A stretch of 64,000 nucleotides of DNA from Mixophyes australis (taxonomy: Eukaryota; Chordata; Amphibia; Anura; Limnodynastidae): the NCBI GenBank assembly GCA_036250195.1, contig JAVHZZ010000011.1:50971311-51035310 (forward strand), given 5' to 3'. How positions within the stretch are numbered: the stretch's first letter is position 1; each line of letters opens with the position of its first letter. The translations under genes were made by a program, and so were the position numbers. This document shows, in pieces, positions 61,792 to 64,000 of this stretch. The notes beneath the pieces were generated by a model. The model was not told the DNA's origin and did no database searches. It worked only from the letters and a program-made list of their open reading frames with translations.

Positions 61792-64000
61792 TTAATCCTC
61801 ACCCTCATCAGTGTGTACGTCATCATCACAGACTATCAATTCATCGCCGCTTGAATCCGCCATTAGAGAACAGTCAGTGCTTGGATGTCTTGGATGGTGA
61901 AGGCCTTCCTCGTGGAAGATGTAGTTCATTTTTATAAACATCATTTTCTCCACATTTTTGGGAAGTAACCTTCTACGGCGATCACTGACTAAGTTCCCTG
62001 CTGTGCTGAACACTCGTTCAGAGTACACACTGGAGGGTGGGCAGCTTAGGTATTGCAAAGCAAGTTTGTACATGGGTTTCCAAATGGCCTGCTTTTCTTC
62101 CCAGTAAGGAAAGGGACTGTCTGACATTTCCATATCAACTACCTCTTGAAAGTAATCCTCCACCATCCTTTGCATGTTTATACTCATATTGGATGGAGTT
62201 ATGGGCAAAGTGACACATTTTTTTGAAAAATCCTTCAAACCAGCCCAGATGTTAAATTGTTCTGGTCTGCCCCCTGTGTCTTCCCTGCTTCTTTTTTGGA
62301 AATTTAATTTTTTACGAGCAACAGCTTGAGAAAGTGAAGGAGGACACGTCGTCAAGCCGAGGCCCAGTTCAGCGGCCAACTTGCTGAGCAATAGCTCCTT
62401 GCAAAAGTTCACATCTCGCTCATTTACAAGTAAAGACTCAATGTAGGTTTTAAACCTTGGATCAAGCACAGTGGCCAAAACGTACTGATCCGAGTTCAAG
62501 ATCTTAATAACTCGAGGATCATTGTGAAGCGAATTAAGTACTTGATCGACAAGGCCAACATACTTTGCTGAATTGCTTGCTTTCAGCTCCTCCTTCATTT
62601 TCTCAAGCTGCTTTTCCAATAGTCTAATTAAAGGAATGACTTGGCTCAAACTAGCAGAGTCTGCACTGACCTCACATGTCACAACTTCAAATGGTTTCAG
62701 CACCTTGCACAGCACTGAAAGGATTCCCCACTGTGCAAGAGTGAAATACATCCCCCCTCCTTTCCCAATGTCATGACTTGTGCAATATGCTTGGATGGCT
62801 TTGCGCTGTTCCTCCATCCTCTGAAGCATGTACAGGGTGGAATTCCACCGAGTTACCACCTCTTGCTTAAGTTGGTGGCAGGGCAAGTTAAACTGCTCTT
62901 GGAGCTGCTGTAATCTCCTACATGCTGTGGCTGAATGCCTGAAATGGCCTGAAATTTTACGGGCCACCGAAAGCATCTCCTGCACCTCACGGTTATTTCG
63001 TAGGAAGCTCTGCACCACCAAGTTGATGGTGTGAGCAAAACAGGGAATATGTTGGAAATCACCCAGCTGTAATGCTCGCACTATATTGTTGGCGTTATCT
63101 GAAATGACATACCCTGGGGAGAGTCCGAGTGGTATAAGCCATGCATCAATCACATCTCTCAGTTTGCGTAACAAATTGTCAGCCGTATGCCTGTTAGTGA
63201 AGCCGGTGATACAAAGAGTGGCCTGCCTGTGACAAATGTTACGTAGTGGTGTACATGCTGCTGCTGTTCCTGCTGGTGAAGGTGAATGACCAACCCAGTG
63301 GGCTGTCACAGTCATATAGTCTTTGGTTTGGCCACTTCCACTTGTCCACATATCTGTGGTTAAGTGAACAGTGGGCAGAATGGCATTTTTCAGCGCAATC
63401 TCTACATTTTTACACACTTTTTGGTATAGTTGTGGAATAGCTTTACGGGAGAAATGGTGTCGCGATGGAATTCTGTAACGCGGACACAAAACCTCAATTA
63501 ACTGTGAAAAACCAGCTGCGTTTATTGTGGAGATTGGACGCAGATCTAACACTAACATTGCAGCCATGGCGTCTGTGATTCGCTTGGCGACTGGGTGACT
63601 GCTGTCATATTTGCTTCCCCTCGCAAATGATTGTTTCACAGTTAATTGCTGAAATGTAGGACTGCTCATTTTATTCACCTGCCTCTGGGATGACGATTCA
63701 CCCCCAGCAGCAGCAACAGCAGCAGCAGGACTAACGCTTTCTTCAGAGGAATCAATAATAGTGCCGGAGTCATCCAGCCTTAAGTGGGATGCCGGGCTAA
63801 CTCCGAGCGCTACTGAGGATATTGATGAGGATGGTGTGGTGGGTGTATTTTGTAGCCGTCGGTATGTCGGTGAGCGGAGGGTCTTAGCTGATGAGGGAGT
63901 GCTTGTATTCTTTTGGGAAGAACTTTCAGCTTTTCCCAACACTTTGCCATGAACTCTCATTAAATGGCGTAACATAGACGAGGTTCCAAGATGGTTAAGG
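61792..64000 (-). CDS. hAT (ZBED-like) transposase of element C, partial at N-terminus
   Basis: Open over all 736 visible codons; the Met at 63973-63975 is internal, since upstream codons to the edge remain open. Order: C-terminal half of a BED zinc finger (LRHLMRVH), Ser-rich linker, LTVKQSFARGSKYDSSHPVA, first catalytic Asp in LTTDMWTSGSGQTKDY, and second Asp in YVISDNANNIVRAL followed by CFAHTINLVV. Then VVTRWNSTLYMLQRM, VLDPRFKTYIES and a complete hATC domain (FPYWEEKQAIWKP, SSVYSERVFSTAGNLVSDRR with the catalytic Glu, MMFIKMNY). It ends with an acidic tail at 61792-61794. The enzyme would cut and rejoin element ends in the nucleus. Of the four hAT copies here it is the only one without a visible lesion. 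Confidence 0.92.
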   Translation of the reverse strand, partial: LNHLGTSSMLRHLMRVHGKVLGKAESSSQKNTSTPSSAKTLRSPTYRRLQNTPTTPSSSISSVALGVSPASHLRLDDSGTIIDSSEESVSPAAAVAAAGGESSSQRQVNKMSSPTFQQLTVKQSFARGSKYDSSHPVAKRITDAMAAMLVLDLRPISTINAAGFSQLIEVLCPRYRIPSRHHFSRKAIPQLYQKVCKNVEIALKNAILPTVHLTTDMWTSGSGQTKDYMTVTAHWVGHSPSPAGTAAACTPLRNICHRQATLCITGFTNRHTADNLLRKLRDVIDAWLIPLGLSPGYVISDNANNIVRALQLGDFQHIPCFAHTINLVVQSFLRNNREVQEMLSVARKISGHFRHSATACRRLQQLQEQFNLPCHQLKQEVVTRWNSTLYMLQRMEEQRKAIQAYCTSHDIGKGGGMYFTLAQWGILSVLCKVLKPFEVVTCEVSADSASLSQVIPLIRLLEKQLEKMKEELKASNSAKYVGLVDQVLNSLHNDPRVIKILNSDQYVLATVLDPRFKTYIESLLVNERDVNFCKELLLSKLAAELGLGLTTCPPSLSQAVARKKLNFQKRSREDTGGRPEQFNIWAGLKDFSKKCVTLPITPSNMSINMQRMVEDYFQEVVDMEMSDSPFPYWEEKQAIWKPMYKLALQYLSCPPSSVYSERVFSTAGNLVSDRRRRLLPKNVEKMMFIKMNYIFHEEGLHHPRHPSTDCSLMADSSGDELIVCDDDVHTDEGED

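Larger units (their letters stand above)
60523..64000 (-). mobile_element. hAT element C, runs off the right edge
   Basis: The left (3') terminus is TAGAGATGGTCACTGACCCC at 60523, preceded by the putative TSD half CTTATTAC (60515-60522); its partner is beyond the window. The 3' part holds a 100-bp tandem array (60890-61640). The transposase frame is open from 61792 to the window edge. Confidence 0.88.

Overview
This 64 kb window looks like intergenic DNA from a large, repeat-rich vertebrate genome, most likely an anuran amphibian. The inference rests on the mix of families: several hAT elements with ZBED-like transposases, hAT MITEs with 8-bp target site duplications (TSDs), a Tc1/mariner copy, CR1/L2-type and Tx1/L1-type LINEs, class I (gamma/epsilon-like) endogenous retroviruses (ERVs) and TGTCA-type LTRs with a sushi-like Ty3/Gypsy gag. 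I find no host protein-coding exon, rRNA, tRNA or CRISPR array. Every long ORF that can be explained belongs to a transposable element or a tandem array.

Layout. 0-11 kb: minisatellites and non-autonomous hAT elements. Four carry perfect 8-bp TSDs or 7/8 matches (2124-3985, 6181-7712, 8263-8576, 10358-10752), and one is nested in an older relative. There is also a CR1/L2 3' fragment. 11-30 kb: three autonomous-type hAT elements. D (to 13379) is degraded. A (15455-20776, minus) has a long transposase frame spoiled by three in-frame stops. B (25714-30189, plus) is internally deleted but has a perfect 8-bp TSD. MITEs and unassigned DNA lie between them. 30-34 kb: a CR1/L2 LINE (minus) with an uninterrupted reverse transcriptase frame, then a Tx1/L1 fragment split by an 807-bp solo LTR.

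35-50.6 kb: two class I ERV bodies in the same orientation, joined by one LTR (39719-40165) that has a polypurine tract on its left and a primer-binding site on its right. The right-hand provirus keeps its gag start, a PPPY motif, one zinc knuckle, an in-frame UAG between gag and pro-pol, protease, RT and RNase H. It lacks integrase, env and a 3' LTR. Its leader holds a 468-bp segment present twice (one mismatch) around a 1.6-kb insert with a Ty3/Gypsy fragment. A 2.2-kb solo LTR sits just after its RT YVDD motif.

50.6-64 kb: an orphan ERV LTR with a primer-binding site, foldback MITEs, a second solo LTR of the 2.2-kb family (53310-55044), a frameshifted Tc1 element, an old ERV pol remnant, and hAT element C. 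C runs off the right edge and has an apparently intact transposase over all visible codons.

The most unusual signal is an array of four hairpins in each of the two related solo LTRs (48685-48944 and 54554-54821). Stem CAGYGGT/ACCRCTG encloses a conserved loop with ACAACTTGCT, at a period of about 77 nt. In both LTRs the third hairpin carries a compensated U-A to C-G change. All family assignments come from reading motifs and termini by eye; no database search was run, and copy numbers and percent similarities are estimates.
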